Below, piece by piece: positions 36,325 through 47,256 of a DNA stretch of 64,000 nucleotides. Under the pieces are notes generated by a model that worked only from the letters and a program-made list of their open reading frames with translations, was not told the origin of the DNA and searched no databases. Every line of letters starts with the position of its first letter. Positions within the stretch are counted from its first letter, which is position 1. The translations under genes were made by a program, and so were the position numbers. Source of the stretch: Mantis religiosa (taxonomy: Eukaryota > Arthropoda > Insecta > Mantodea > Mantidae); assembly GCA_030765055.1 (NCBI GenBank), contig CM060953.1, forward strand, positions 12,757,045 through 12,821,044, in the 5' to 3' direction.

Positions 36325-36775
36325 TTATATCCCGCCTTTAACGGCAATGGTCATATCGGCGGCCGTTCTCCTTTGGAACATATCGAAGGTGTTAACTCGT
36401 ATTCGTTGGGGTTTAATCATTAGATCACGTACACATTTATACCCCGCCTTTAACTGCAATGGTCATATCGGCGGCCGTTCTCCTTTGGAACATATCGAAG
36501 GTGTTAACTTGTATTCGTTGGGTTTTAATCATTAGATCACGTACACATTTATACCCCGCCTTTAACTGCAATGGTCATTAGGCGGCCGTTCTCCTTTGGA
36601 ACATATCGAAGGTGTTAACTTGTATTCGTTGGGTTTTAATCATTAGATCACGTACACATTTATACCCCGCCTTTAACTGCAATGGTCATTAGGCGGCCGT
36701 TCTCCTTTGGAACATATCGAAGGTGTTAACTCGTATTCGTTGGGTTTTAATTATTAGATCACGCACACATTCACA
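36325..36775. repeat. 112-bp tandem repeat, 4 copies, continuous with a SINE tail
   Basis: cgcctttaac recurs at 36333, 36445, 36557 and 36668 (spacing 112, 112, 111). The unit contains ggcggccgttctcctttgga, catatcgaaggtgttaactc and gatcacgtacacatttatac. The last motif is also the 3' end of the adjacent SINE, so the array is joined to it. Confidence 0.95.
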
Positions 36776-36912
36776 CTCTCGTTGATACTTCCAGACTCTG
36801 GAGAAGATGAATTATCTGATTGGAGAAAAAGGCCATCCCCACAGCCGGGAATCGAACCCGGGACCCCTAGCATGACAGGCAGATGCTCTACCGACTGAGC
36901 TAGCCGAACATT
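36760..36912 (-). repeat. SINE-C copy, tRNA-derived
   Basis: The minus-strand head reads GGCTAGCTCAGTCGGTAGAG (A box), then CTGCCTGTCATGC and GGGTTCGATTCCCGG (B box). The anticodon loop position would be GTC. The acceptor and anticodon stems have mismatches, so it is not a functional tRNA-Asp gene. The body (ttctccagagtctggaagta) and the GTGCGTGATCT end match the SINE at 27.8-28.1 kb. The 3' end runs directly into the 112-bp tandem repeat. Confidence 0.85.
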
Positions 36913-36955
36913 TTTATTCTTGCTAATAGTTTGCTGTATATACAGCATGTATTAC

Positions 36956-37080
36956 CTTTCGAATGAACGAGTACAGTTGTTATGGAAGGTCACTGATGTA
37001 GCATGACTCGGTTTAGAGAGATCAGAGTAGGCGGAAATAATGACCTTCAAAACATCACAACATCGTGCATAACACGACGT
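36956..37080 (-). repeat. Degenerate solitary monomer of the 129-bp satellite
   Basis: The complement of gaacgagtacagttgttatg, cggtttagagagatcagag and cataacacgacgtata matches blocks of the 129-bp unit in the same order, on the opposite strand, about 5.4 kb from the main array. Confidence 0.65.
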
Positions 37081-37369
37081 ATATTTTTGTAACAGTTGAA
37101 TCGATATTCCATGTCTTTTTCTCCAGAATGTGTCCTTCTACCTTCTAAATAGAACTTTTCTTTAAAAACATTCATAAGTTTACGTAGAGTAAGACTATTT
37201 CTTCTCTGTTCATAAAACTGGAGAAAAGTTATGTATACAACACATTTTTCAAACACATCGAGTTCGAACCTTTCTGGATGAAGACGATTTTGAACCTTTT
37301 TCTCCCGATTTTGATTCTATTTCACTATAGGAAGTTGTTATTTCACACTGGGCGTGTGTAGGCTAAAGT

Positions 37370-37795
37370 GTGGAAAGATAGAGTCAGACTGAAAAATTCA
37401 ATGCCATCGATGGGATTTCAACCACGGATCTTAATGTTCATTGAGCTACTATGGCCAACGTGCCGATATGACATTAAATTCTCCAACTGACTCGTGTTTC
37501 TCCCGGTAAACCACTTAGGGGTTCTCATAAACACATGAGACAACTACCTTAATGGCGACTTACTATGCTGTAAGTACCTTAAGGCCCGGGCTTTATAGTT
37601 AATCATTATTAGGTCAATTAACAAATAACACCGGGGTAAACACGAGTCAATTTGAAAAGTTAATATCATGCCGGCATGTTAGCCATAGTAGCTCAATTGG
37701 TTAGAGCGGCTGGACGGAGACCAGCAGATCCGTGGTTCAAATCCCGGCTATGGCATTGAATTTTTCAGTCTGATTCTACCTTTCCAACTTTCGGT
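37370..37795. repeat. tRNA-like fold-back repeat (copy 2)
   Basis: The left end (gatagagtcagactgaaaaa, ttcaatgccatcgatgggat, ttcaaccacggatc) is the inverted copy of the right end (gatccgtggttcaaatcccg, gctatggcattgaatttttc, agtctgattctac). The right half carries a complete A box (TAGCTCAATTGGTTAGAGC) and B box (GGTTCAAATCC). Middle blocks (agtaagt..., accttaaggcccgggctt) match the segment at 33140-33230. Confidence 0.75.
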
Positions 37796-39400
37796 ATATT
37801 ATGAACAGTTCTTTGTTGTAGCATTATTTAACGTAATAGTTAGACATTTGCGTTATTCTTCTTTACAAAACTGCAGCACACTGAATATTATTTTTCTACT
37901 TTGTGATTGTATGATAGTGTTTACATTTTAACTTGATTCGAACCTGTACACTGTAAGAGACTCAACTGCTGTACAGTGAATTGTGACGTAATACCGCTTA
38001 TCTGTTTGTGTTTACGCAAGCTTTCACTACTGGCCATCTGCACTCATTCTTCAGACAGATTGTATCTAATTTATTTTTGTTTTCAAAAATAAAATGCAAT
38101 GAATTACTTTTTTCCCGTCATCACATAAACCAGTGGGGAATTACTATACATCAAGTGCTTTTTAAGTGTTTCCGGAAGAGTAGTAAAATTACTTAGAGGA
38201 CTTAAGTACAGCTAACATATAATGTTAAATGGGAACATTTTGAAAAAAAAAGAACAAAATAATTTAAGTGCTACCAAACTAAATGTTTGATTTTCTAAAA
38301 ACTTTCAGTATTTCCCTTTGTATTTCTAACGCTGGACAACTGCTTCTACACGTGCAGATAACATGGGAGCTTTGTCATGTGTCCACAAAGACCTTTGTGC
38401 TACGCAACTGCTTCTACAAGTGAAGGTAGATGGAATTCGGTTGTCATCCAGTCTACCTGCTATTGTACGTCGACAGATGGCAGCGCAACCTCTGTGGGAA
38501 CTTTGGGACGTGGTATATTTTTATCTGACCCGATGTTTACCTTGAGGACCCAAGAAACCATGAAGAAAGCAACAAAGCAAGTAGATTAGTCAGCCCGTAA
38601 AATTTGTGACTTCCCAAATGCGAGTTACAGTCATTCCGAAGAGAAGTGTTATAGTTCTATGGTAAGCTAAACTCTAGGGAATTTCGTTACCCAAAAGTGT
38701 AGTGGTCAGACTGATATCATCACTCAATGCGTGACTCCCGATATGCAAAATGCGCTTGATAGCGAATATATTCCATTTTTGAAACCTTTGCACAAAAGAA
38801 AGGGCCCTTAGAATCATAAACCATTTTATTACTATGGTGAAGGCTCCTTCAAGTTTTATGCCCCAATTGCCAGAATTCCATTTTGTTGGATATCCACACG
38901 AACGGTGAAAGAAGCGTCTTGCAACTTGCGACGCTTTACAATTTAATTTGCTGACCCACGTAAACACCGCACATCACTCTCTTGCCTTTGAAATTTTAAA
39001 ATAATAAAAAAGTGCTTTATGTTGCGGTCATTAGACCATCACCGTAACAATGATCTTAAGAGATTTAATGGCACGTCACGGCTGTTGGAAAATATTCCCA
39101 CCAACCGAAACAAATGAACACACACACTGTTCGTTTTGCACGCTACAGTCCTAAATAAGGGAGTTGCATTTCTGAAATGTTTAACTATAATCTAAATTAA
39201 ATTTCTGTTTTATAAGATTTAATGTATTGTACTCACATGTCTTTTTCTACTCTTCAATAAACTATTCATATAAGCACTACCTACTTCATGTTAATCGAGA
39301 TAAACTTTTGTAAGAAGTGTTTAATTATGTTATTTCTTTGTAGATACAACGGGAATAAAATATAATATAGTAAACTTACGCAATTGTTACACTCTATGCA
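37796..39400. other. No recognisable feature
   Basis: AT-rich. Frames at 38363-38545 and on the minus strand at 38674-38967 have no motif I can name. Confidence 0.4.
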
Positions 39401-39404
39401 ATGG

Positions 39405-39715
39405 TTTTATTCCCTTTGCACGTCAAGGGCAGGAAAAAGCGAGACCCATTTGAGAAAATTTGAGAAAAATGCGATTTTCCCGGTGTTCTTAGTTTCGGAG
39501 GCGTGCTGTTCCATTCTACCACTTCGTACACTACTTGCAGAAAGACCAAGAAGATCACCAGTTTCTTTCTCGATGTTTTTTATAGACGATTTCGGGTTTC
39601 TTTCTTTAAGCACCGCAAAACAATGCACGATCATTCGCCTCTCGCCACTTTTTAAATTTTTGCCTCGATTGTGTTTTATTTCAGCTGAAGCACCGGCCTG
39701 CTCAATGATGAAAAG
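39405..39715 (-). pseudogene. IS630-like transposase N-terminal fragment
   Basis: The minus strand reads GKNLKSGERRMIVHCFAVLK, ERNPKSSIKNIEKETGDLLG and LSASSVRSGRMEQHAS. The pattern (SGE+..VxHxF....NP..S....E..TG.S..SVR) parallels the N-terminus of the 23.6 kb remnant, though sequence identity is low. No catalytic part follows. Fragment only. Confidence 0.55.
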
Positions 39716-40260
39716 CTTACTGATTTTAAATTACATATAAATAAGTGTTCTTGGGCTTGTGAGGTACGCGAGATGTACAGGAAATACAGTGTTAAATATC
39801 AGAAGTAACTCCACACTATAAACTATAACTTCTGAATCAGCATTCAACTCGATACAGACCTCGTTGTGAGAGAGCTGTCTGGTATAGCAGTGTCCTTTAG
39901 TAATTGTTAAATAAAATGTAGATTAATTTAACATAATAAGTTAAAAGTGTGTATAATGTTACCTGTCTTGTGTCTAATCTGTATATAGTATACAGAACAC
40001 ATCTATGCGATATGTGAAGTAGAAAGATAAAATGTGGGGCTATTACGTTTATAATAACACTAGGGAACACGTCTTTTGTACCCGAAACAAAATAGGCTAA
40101 TTCTTATGCAAAATGACTCGCTGATTCCAGATATGTCTCTGAAAATGCTGTATCACGTAACGTTTTTGAGATATTCTTATTCTTTTATATAAAATTACAC
40201 AAATGAGGTATGATACCAACTCATATTGACTTAATTTAAAATAATAGACATTGACTCTTC
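39716..40260. other. No recognisable feature
   Basis: AT-rich spacer. Confidence 0.4.
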
Positions 40261-40263
40261 TAA

Positions 40264-41114
40264 ATACAGCTTAAAGGCAGTGTTGCTTCATAATGACAAT
40301 TTACTACCTTCAATACCTTTATTTCATGTCATAGGAATGAAGGAGACATACGATTCCATGTCCATCATTTTACATGCTATTAGTTATCAAAACCATGGTT
40401 GGGAAATTTGTAGTGACCTCAAGGTAGTTGCATTGCTAACGGGACTGCAGGGAGATTTCACAAAATATTGCTGTTTTTTGTGCTTATGGGACAGTAGGGC
40501 AACTGACAAGCATTTTGCAGTGAAAGAGTGGGAAAAGGGAAGACTATACCCCTGGAGCAAGCAGTGTTAGGTATGTGCCTCCAGTAGACCCAAAACAAAG
40601 TTCTTCTCCCCACACTTCACATAAAGCTCGGGTTAATGAAGAATTTTGTTAAAGGTTTGGACAAAAGTGGAAGAGCATTTGAGTATTTAAGAAGTATCTT
40701 TCCCAAAATAAGTGAATCTAAATTGAAGGAAGGTACATTTGTCGGTCCTCAAATAAGACTACTTCTTAAAGACAGTGTTTTTTAATCAAAGCTTAAACGT
40801 GTTGAACTGGCAGCTTGGAAATCATTTAAATCAGTGGTGGAAGGCTTCCTGGGCAATAACAAAGAAGAAAATTATGAAACTTTAGTCTCAGAACTATTAA
40901 GGAGCTACAAAGAAATGGGTTGCCGTATGTCACTTAAAATCCACTTTTTGCACTCTCACCTTGATAGTTTCCCTACAAACCTAGGAGCTGTAAGTGATGA
41001 GCAAGGTGAGCGTTTTCACCAGGACATTTCTGAGATGGAAAGACGTTACCAGGGTATCGCTGGGATTCAGCCATGTTCGGAGACTATTGTTGGTTCCTCA
41101 AACGGGAGTCAATA

Positions 41115-41115
<1 letters not shown>
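40264..41115 (+). pseudogene. Unclassified transposon-associated protein fragment
   Basis: Reads LLHNDNLLPSIPLFHVIGMK, ETYDSMSIILHAISYQNHGW, EICSDLKVVALLTGLQGDFT and KYCCFLCLWDSRATDKHFAV. After frame changes: FVGPQIRLLLKD, AWKSFKSVVEGFLGNNKEEN and MSLKIHFLHSHLDSFPTNLG, AVSDEQGERFHQDISEMERR, YQG. The CCFLCxWDSR and HFLHSHLxxFPxNxG-SDEQGERFHQDI blocks belong, from memory, to a protein found in many copies in arthropod genomes and treated as transposon-derived; I cannot name the superfamily with confidence. Three frame breaks; a 33-bp A run follows at 41116-41148, so it might be a retrocopy. Confidence 0.6.

Positions 41116-41148
<33 letters not shown>
41116..41148. repeat. A33 homopolymer
   Basis: Uninterrupted A run directly 3' of the transposon-protein fragment. 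Confidence 0.95.
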
Positions 41149-41151
<3 letters not shown>

Positions 41152-41402
41152 ACGGTGAAACACTTCTGAGATAATTCAAGTATTGGTTTTCCATCATTAT
41201 CTTGTGTTTATTTACTTTAATAATAATAATTAATAATAATTATTATTTTCAATGTTATTTGGCAATAAAATACCTATTATTTTCAATTAATCAAATATGA
41301 GTTATCATATCACATTTCTGTAACTTTTCATAAAAAATTATGAATACCTAAAAACGTTACGTGATACAGCATTTTGAGGGGTATTTTTGGAATCAGCAGA
41401 TC

Positions 41403-41404
<2 letters not shown>

Positions 41405-41452
<48 letters not shown>
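41405..41452. repeat. T48 homopolymer
   Basis: Uninterrupted T run 257 bp beyond the A33 tract. Length should be treated with caution as sequencing of such runs is error-prone. Confidence 0.95.
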
Positions 41453-41453
<1 letters not shown>

Positions 41454-41654
41454 TTCCCCAGTGTAATCGAAACATTTGCATCTCTCTCCGAAATTAGCTC
41501 GCACAGAGCAGTGATCAGAAAACTACTTACAGTATTGTACTTAAAGGAGAGGTTTATCGTACGTATGCAAATAAAAGAAAACGTCCATTAACTTCGCTAA
41601 ACCAATCAACAGCTTAACCGTTTTCTCTCTGTCTCTTCCCGCCCAGATGTTATA

Positions 41655-41762
41655 CTTAAAGACGAATGTCGGGTAGCTCTAAGCTCCATGGATCCTGGAC
41701 ACATTTAAGCATCATTTCACCCACTTCAGTCACCATCCGATATGACAACGTTGGAGGACGTA
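41655..41762 (+). repeat. SINE-A 3' fragment
   Basis: gacgaatgtcgggtagctct, aagctccatggatcctggac and ccgatatgacaacgttggag are the SINE-A 3' part and tail, i.e. one ancestral-looking monomer of the 108-bp satellite, here in single copy. Confidence 0.8.
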
Positions 41763-42570
41763 TCGGCTTTACAATACAATTTCGTAAATTATGATGTGAT
41801 ATTTCCTAGATGTAAAAATAACCTTTGATAGCAGTAAATCCAACTGTCAGCGTGGTACTACTTTATTTTAATGGGCATGTTTCATTTTGGCGGCTGCCTT
41901 TGAACTTCACGAAACGTAGAACACCTGGAGGACGAGAATGAAAGGTAAATGTTGGGTAACCCGTTGTGGATTATCATTAGCAATTAATTTCACAATCATA
42001 TTCACAGAGCGTAAATAACCATTTAGATGTTTTGCGAGCCACACCGTTCTTCCAGCGACGTGTATACAGCATCATTAAGTAATTAACTATCTATCTCTTC
42101 GCTAGAACTGCGTGGATAATTAGATAATGGTGCATGTGGAACGAGGCAAACATCTACTGAATAACAAACATTTACATTCATAAAATTACATCATTATAAT
42201 TATTATGGCTGGTTAGAGTAAGTTTACAGGATGACAAGAAGCTAACGGTAATACCAAGAAATATATATAAATAGCATAGCTATCGCAATAAAGCTAGGAT
42301 TAGGTTTTAAACGTGACGTTATGCATTTGTTCGTGTATTCAGTTGTTTAAAGTTGACATACGAAAAACCAATAGTGGGTAAGCAAAATGCTACATTACTG
42401 CTAAAAGGAATGTATTCTAATTTGATACCCATTATCGTTGCATACACAAATCTTATAGCATATTAAAAAAATATCATTACATCTGCCATTTCCTACTCAA
42501 CTGTGTAACTCCTACCTAATTTGTAGTACAAGGCTCCATCTGTTAGGGAAAGTTTGTACTGTTAATTACA
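41763..42570. other. No recognisable feature
   Basis: AT-rich; nothing recognised. Confidence 0.4.
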
Positions 42571-42574
42571 AACG

Positions 42575-42775
42575 TACTTTGGAAACCAGAACGAAAGAAC
42601 ACTTTCGTATAAACAAATTGATAAATCGGACGTAGCAGATCATTTTTGGTCATTTAACCATAATATAAATCCTGAAGTTAAATTATTAAAACAATTAAAT
42701 GTCCCGATAGATTTAATGGTCTGGGAAAAGATATATATTTTAAAAAATAAACATCGCGTAATGTATTTTGAAATA
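42575..42775 (+). pseudogene. Penelope GIY-YIG fragment interrupted by mariner
   Basis: Across one frame change the plus strand reads RTLETRTKEHFR, KSDVADHFWSFNHNINPEVK and MVWEKIYILKNKHRVMYFEI. This is the C-terminal half of the GIY-YIG domain as in the 0.8 and 17.8 kb copies. It ends at FEI, where the other copies continue with Pro, and mariner copy 3 begins after TA at 42774-42775. Confidence 0.8.
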
Positions 42776-43693
42776 CGAGGGCTGTTCAATAAAGAATGAT
42801 TGATCGCTCTTTTTTTGACAACGTACCTTTACTAATCCTAATTTTGATGGTCCTTCTCAAAATAGTCCCCCTCAATGCGATGTTCTTGTCCCAGCGTTTC
42901 TGTCAGTCTTGAAAGACATGCTGGAAATCATTTTTTGAGAGATCCTTCAAAATCGCCTCCGCAGCCTTCACCACTGCTTCTGATGATGGATAATGCCTAC
43001 CACGAAGGCTTTTCTTCAAATTAGGGAATAGAAAAAAGTCGTCACATGGGCCTAAATCCGGACTATAAGGAGGGTGAGGGATGCACTTCACGTTGATTTT
43101 TGCAAGATATTCAGCAACAGCACTGGCAATATGCGGCCACGCATTATCGTGGTGCAGCATTCAGCCTGCTTCACGGAAATGTGGTCTTTTGCGCCTGATA
43201 TGGACTTGCAATGTTTTCAGGACATCCCTGTAGTATTGTCCAGTTACTGATGTGTGTGCAGGTACAATATGCTGATAAACCATTCCATGAATATCAAAGA
43301 ATGAGATGACCTAACTTTTCCAGCAGAAGGAACCACTTTTGCTTTTTTTGGGGGGATGGTGATGAAAGAGATTTCCACACTGAGCTTTGCTGTTTGCCCT
43401 CAGGATCATAATGATGTAGCCAAGTTTCATCAGCAGTGATTACGTTTGAAAGAAACTCCGGATCTTCCTCTAACATCAACTTTAACTGCGTGTTTCTTCC
43501 ATTGCAGCGGTAGGCGATACTGAACATGTCTGAACTGGCTGGCTCTCACAGGCAGGAACCAGGAGTACCAAGAATGAAACTACTACGGCGTGTTTGTTTC
43601 ACATTAAGCTAACAGAATATAATAAGTTTGAATTTCAGTGCGAAAAATTACTACCGTTAACAAATTATGATCATTCTTTATTGAACAACCGCA
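42776..43693 (-). pseudogene. Mariner family M, copy 3 (N-terminal deletion)
   Basis: Termini CGAGGGCTGTTCAATAAAGA at 42776 and the complement of a related sequence at 43693. The minus strand runs from the 5' leader directly into LKLMLEEDPEFLSN, ADETWLHHYDPEGKQQSSVW, then LHHDNAWPHIASAVAEYLAK, INVKCIPHPPYSPDLGPCDD and FFLFPNLKKSLRGRHYPSSE. The HTH domains are absent through the same deletion junction as copy 2. It retains recognisable DD34D catalytic positions but with frameshifts (an extra residue at PCDD, a break between the two catalytic blocks). Confidence 0.9.
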
Positions 43694-44300
43694 GTTGATT
43701 CTGTTCTAAAGGTTGGTTCGTTTTCAGATTTTGGTAATACTGAAAAAACATAATAACAATGTAACTTCCTTAACGAAGAATGTGTTTTCTCTGACTCACG
43801 ACGCGAACAAGACTTCGTGGAATAGATTTCAACTTCAACTAATTGAATTAATAAGAAAAATCAACATCATATTTCTTAAGATAAGTGAAGTTTTTTTGTT
43901 ACAAATAGTTATATTTGTATATATGTAACGTTAAGTTTGACATATTTAAGTCTTGTCGTCTGTTCATGTAATCGAGTTTCTTTTTTTCTGTTGCTTTAAA
44001 CTGCTTTTGCTGCCAAAATTTGCTGGTATAAATTCCAGTTTTCTCAAGACCAATTGAACATTCCAAATTGAATTTTACGATGATAAAAACAATCTGTAAA
44101 AACCTGTTTGGGAAAAACATATCGGATTATTTTTTTAAATATGTTATGGCTGACAAACTTTAGTTCTAAACTAGTATAACGAGAAAAACTTATTCTTTCT
44201 AATAAACAAACGTGTATAAAAGTAGGTTAGAGAATTTAGAAGACATCCATCTACATTCTTATGTTTTAAATAGTTTCTAGCAGATCAACGCCTTCAGTAT
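43694..44300. other. No recognisable feature
   Basis: AT-rich; nothing recognised. Confidence 0.4.
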
Positions 44301-44897
44301 TGTAACGGGGAGCGCTGAAACACCCTGTGAGCAGCTGGCAACGGAAGACAGGGGAGGCTCGGTTAGCCACGCCTTTCCCTCGTTTGTCTTATAGTGGTGA
44401 CAGCCAGCGGTCGGAAAGAAACATAACTGTGCGTCTGTTTTCCTTCCACCTGGTTCTCGATCTTTCTGTTACCAGAACAATCGTGTAAACACCAGAAACC
44501 GGCGATATTCCTATAAAGAGGGTTACAGACAGACAGGTCAGTCAGTTGTTGAGTTGGTTTTGGTGTAGTCAGTCAGTTGTTGTGTTGTGTTGGTCAATCA
44601 GTTGGTTAGTGAGTGTGAGCGAGAAGACAGTCACAGTTCTTGGTGTAAGAGTTAGTCAGTGACGTGTTAATGAACGGAAAGATTGTGCAACGGGACTGTA
44701 CGAACTGTGTATGAGTATCGGAGTTTATGTCATCGCGAGTACAAGTGAAGTTGCAACGGACGAACTGGTAAATTGTAATTGTGTGCAGCAAGTAATTTTG
44801 TGTAATTGGCAAGTGTTAAACTGTAAGTCGGTAGAAATAAAGAACATTGTTGAGTGGTGTAATTGGACTTTTTATTCCACGAACCCACAAAGTCACA
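44301..44897 (+). repeat. LTR of a Ty3/gypsy-like retrotransposon
   Basis: Begins TGTAACGGGGAGCGC and ends GTCACA (TG...CA). It contains a TATA box (ctataaagagg, near 44511) followed by a TCAGTCAGT initiator-like run, and an AATAAA (near 44838). Directly after it is a primer-binding-site-like sequence. I found no second LTR or gag-pol sequence in the window, so this is a solitary LTR plus leader. It is an insect retrotransposon remnant and no envelope or capsid gene is present. Confidence 0.7.
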
Positions 44898-44898
44898 C

Positions 44899-44916
44899 TG
44901 GCGTCAGAAGTGGGAT
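44899..44916 (+). promoter_or_regulatory. Primer-binding-site-like sequence
   Basis: TGGCGTCAGAAGTGGGAT starts with TGG, complementary to a tRNA CCA end, one base after the LTR end. This sequence type is common 3' of insect Ty3/gypsy 5' LTRs. Confidence 0.7.
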
Positions 44917-44953
44917 AAACACAAAAAGTCACAGTATTTTAACCTCTCGTTAA

Positions 44954-46528
44954 GGGGATGCAGCCCCGAAAACCCCAAATCCAGCAATTTTCATCCAATC
45001 TTGCTGAAATTTTTATCACTTAGTTCTGACGCATAGTGAACACACAATTCAAAATTTGGGTTTTATGTCTTCAATAGTTTTTGAGTAATTAATTTGTGAC
45101 GTTCAAAATTTGGGCAAAATTCAAACCGCTCCACGTAATGAAAATTTTCAAAATTTTAATTTTTCTATTTCTAAAAATATTCAGATGGTTATGAAGAAAA
45201 GATCAATCATATGAATTTCTTATACTGTCTTTAGTTACAGAGGAAAAAAATTAGGTGTGGAGCAAACAAAAAAAAAAAAGCCAAAAATGACTAAACCTTT
45301 GACTTTTTATACCAATAACTTTAAAAATATAATGAATATTACAAATTCATATGATAGAAACCTTTGCTTGCTTTCTAAGAACATGTGTTGAAAATTTTAG
45401 AGGGACTGCATCGTGTGGAACATTTTGAATGACAAAAAATGTTGAAAAACTATAACTGAGTAAATCAAAATTTAAAATACAAAACATTTTCCTTCTCAGC
45501 TACATGTCTTGAAGCAGACTAAAACCCTCCAAATAGATAAGTTGGACCCTCCTGCCTCTTCCTTCTCTCTTCTGCAGATTTTAGTTTCCTTCTGGATGTT
45601 TTAGAAGTTACCCTCGCAGAAATTGCTGAGTAAGCGTAATTGTTCCTTCCTTTGGTTAATTTTTGGAGATGCTGGCGAAATCTCCGTGTCCATTATGTCT
45701 AACTGCGGCTTGAGTGAGGAAGAACAACCAAAATTTAATTCACTGATGGTTGATGTCACAGCAACCTGAAGTATCTTTTTTGAAACAAATATTTCTTTTG
45801 GGCAATTATGCCATATCATGTTATGTAAACTTTCATTTGCATGTTGTGTACATCTCCTTAGGATTTCATCTGATGCCAGCCTTTGGTACACAGGCATTAG
45901 TTTTCGTACCCCATCAGGACTCAAGTATGTTCCCATTGTTGTGTTATGTTTAGGTGTTTCTTCCCATGTATCGTTTAGCCTATTCATGATCCTAACTATG
46001 TACACAGGCAACAGAAGGTCAGTTGTTTCAAAGAATATAACAGTTATATGCACGTCTTGATGTATAGAATACCTTTATAAATGTTAAATGGCACACTAAA
46101 ACTCATCAATTATATACAAACAGTATCTAGTTTAACGACAAACACAAGAAAATCACGACCAAGCTAGAAACTCACACAAAAGCAAAACATAAACATTACT
46201 ATTTGCTTTCAATGTTTGTAGCCAGTGTTTTGTTTCCGTGGTGCCACATATTGTAAGAAATAACCATCATACCAACACACAAAATTCCACCAGAAACTTT
46301 GCCCAAATGTATTAATTTAGTACATTCAATCGAACTCAAATAACAGAATTCTGTAAATCCAAGGGCCGGCATGCAGGTGCGGACGGACATTTAAATTGTC
46401 ATGTAAGGGTACTTAAATGCCTGAAACTCATAAATTTAGTTGGATTATGGTACTATAATGTTCAAAGTATTTTGTTAGCTCAAAAATATTTTTCCCATAT
46501 TTTTAGCCAATTTCCGTGCTGCATTCCC
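44954..46528 (-). mobile_element. TTAA-target DNA transposon (Kolobok-like), internally deleted
   Basis: Flanked by TTAA at 44950-44953 and 46529-46532. Termini GGGGATGCAGCCCCGAAAA and (complement) GGGAATGCAGCACGGAAAT form ~19-bp imperfect inverted repeats. Length 1575 bp. It carries one minus-strand transposase remnant. TTAA duplication excludes mariner/hAT. Kolobok is preferred over piggyBac because of the protein and because the ends do not start CCCT. Confidence 0.75.
45601..46053 (-). pseudogene. Kolobok/Mutator-like transposase C-terminal fragment
   Basis: 150 codons: GTYLSPDGVRKLMPVYQRLA, SDEILRRCTQHANESLHNMI, WHNCPKEIFVSKKILQVAV. The block (P.Y.RL....LL.RC..G-TQN.NES.H..IW..CPK..FV..K....AV) is characteristic of a large family of DDE-type transposon proteins annotated as Mutator-like/Kolobok in animals. 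Here the usual glycine before TQ is lost and the catalytic core upstream is missing. The frame continues past the stop at 45601 with a Lys/Arg-rich tail. Its position inside TTAA-flanked inverted termini supports the assignment. Confidence 0.7.
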
Positions 46529-46532
46529 TTAA

Positions 46533-47157
46533 CTTAACGCGATATAAATTTTAGTTTGGCGGATTTGAAACCTGTTGTTCCCGTTAAGTTTAACGTCATC
46601 TGATAATTAGAAACAATGCCGTGAATGAACAACATAAAGCAGTTAACAAGAGACATTCCCTTTATCTTTATTCGACCTTAAGGTTAGCAATACTTCATTT
46701 CACGTTAGGTCTTGTGAATCGTTACGTAAACGTAAACACGTCAAATCATTTCTGCAAGTTTTATCTTAGTTTTATCGCTACTAAAGCAGCGCAATATAAA
46801 ATGGTATTTCATTTCGCTGAGGTCACCTGTTAATGAATTTATGTTAAGTCACGATACTTTATTACACGTTAACTGTCGCAATCAAGAAATGCGAAACGTC
46901 AGTCTTCAAAATATGCAAGATATTTTAGTGTCGTTTTTTAAACCTACATTTAAGCGTCCAATGTGTCTAAGAAACGTGATACTAATTGTAAAACCTAAAC
47001 AAACAACTCAGTACGAACCTGACAATTCTCATTACACTGTTGCCAACTTCTAAACGTAAATAAATACGCTGTAGTAGCCGCTGAGAATTATACATTTACG
47101 TTCAAGATTATCCTACATCTAAACAAACGTATTAATGTTAAAATAACGCTGACGATG
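46533..47157. other. No recognisable feature
   Basis: AT-rich; could be degenerate interior of the LTR element but no motif is visible. Confidence 0.35.

Positions 47158-47253
<96 letters not shown>
47158..47253. repeat. (ATA)n microsatellite
   Basis: About 32 uninterrupted AAT/ATA units. Confidence 0.97.

Positions 47254-47256
<3 letters not shown>

Noticed and set aside
36838..36912. tRNA-Asp-like gene on the minus strand
   Set aside because: A and B boxes are good but acceptor and anticodon stems mismatch, and a SINE body follows. Same reasoning applied to 60880-60951 (tRNA-Glu-like), 7550-7625, 27840-27900, 32970-33040, 37690-37755 and 49960-50020.
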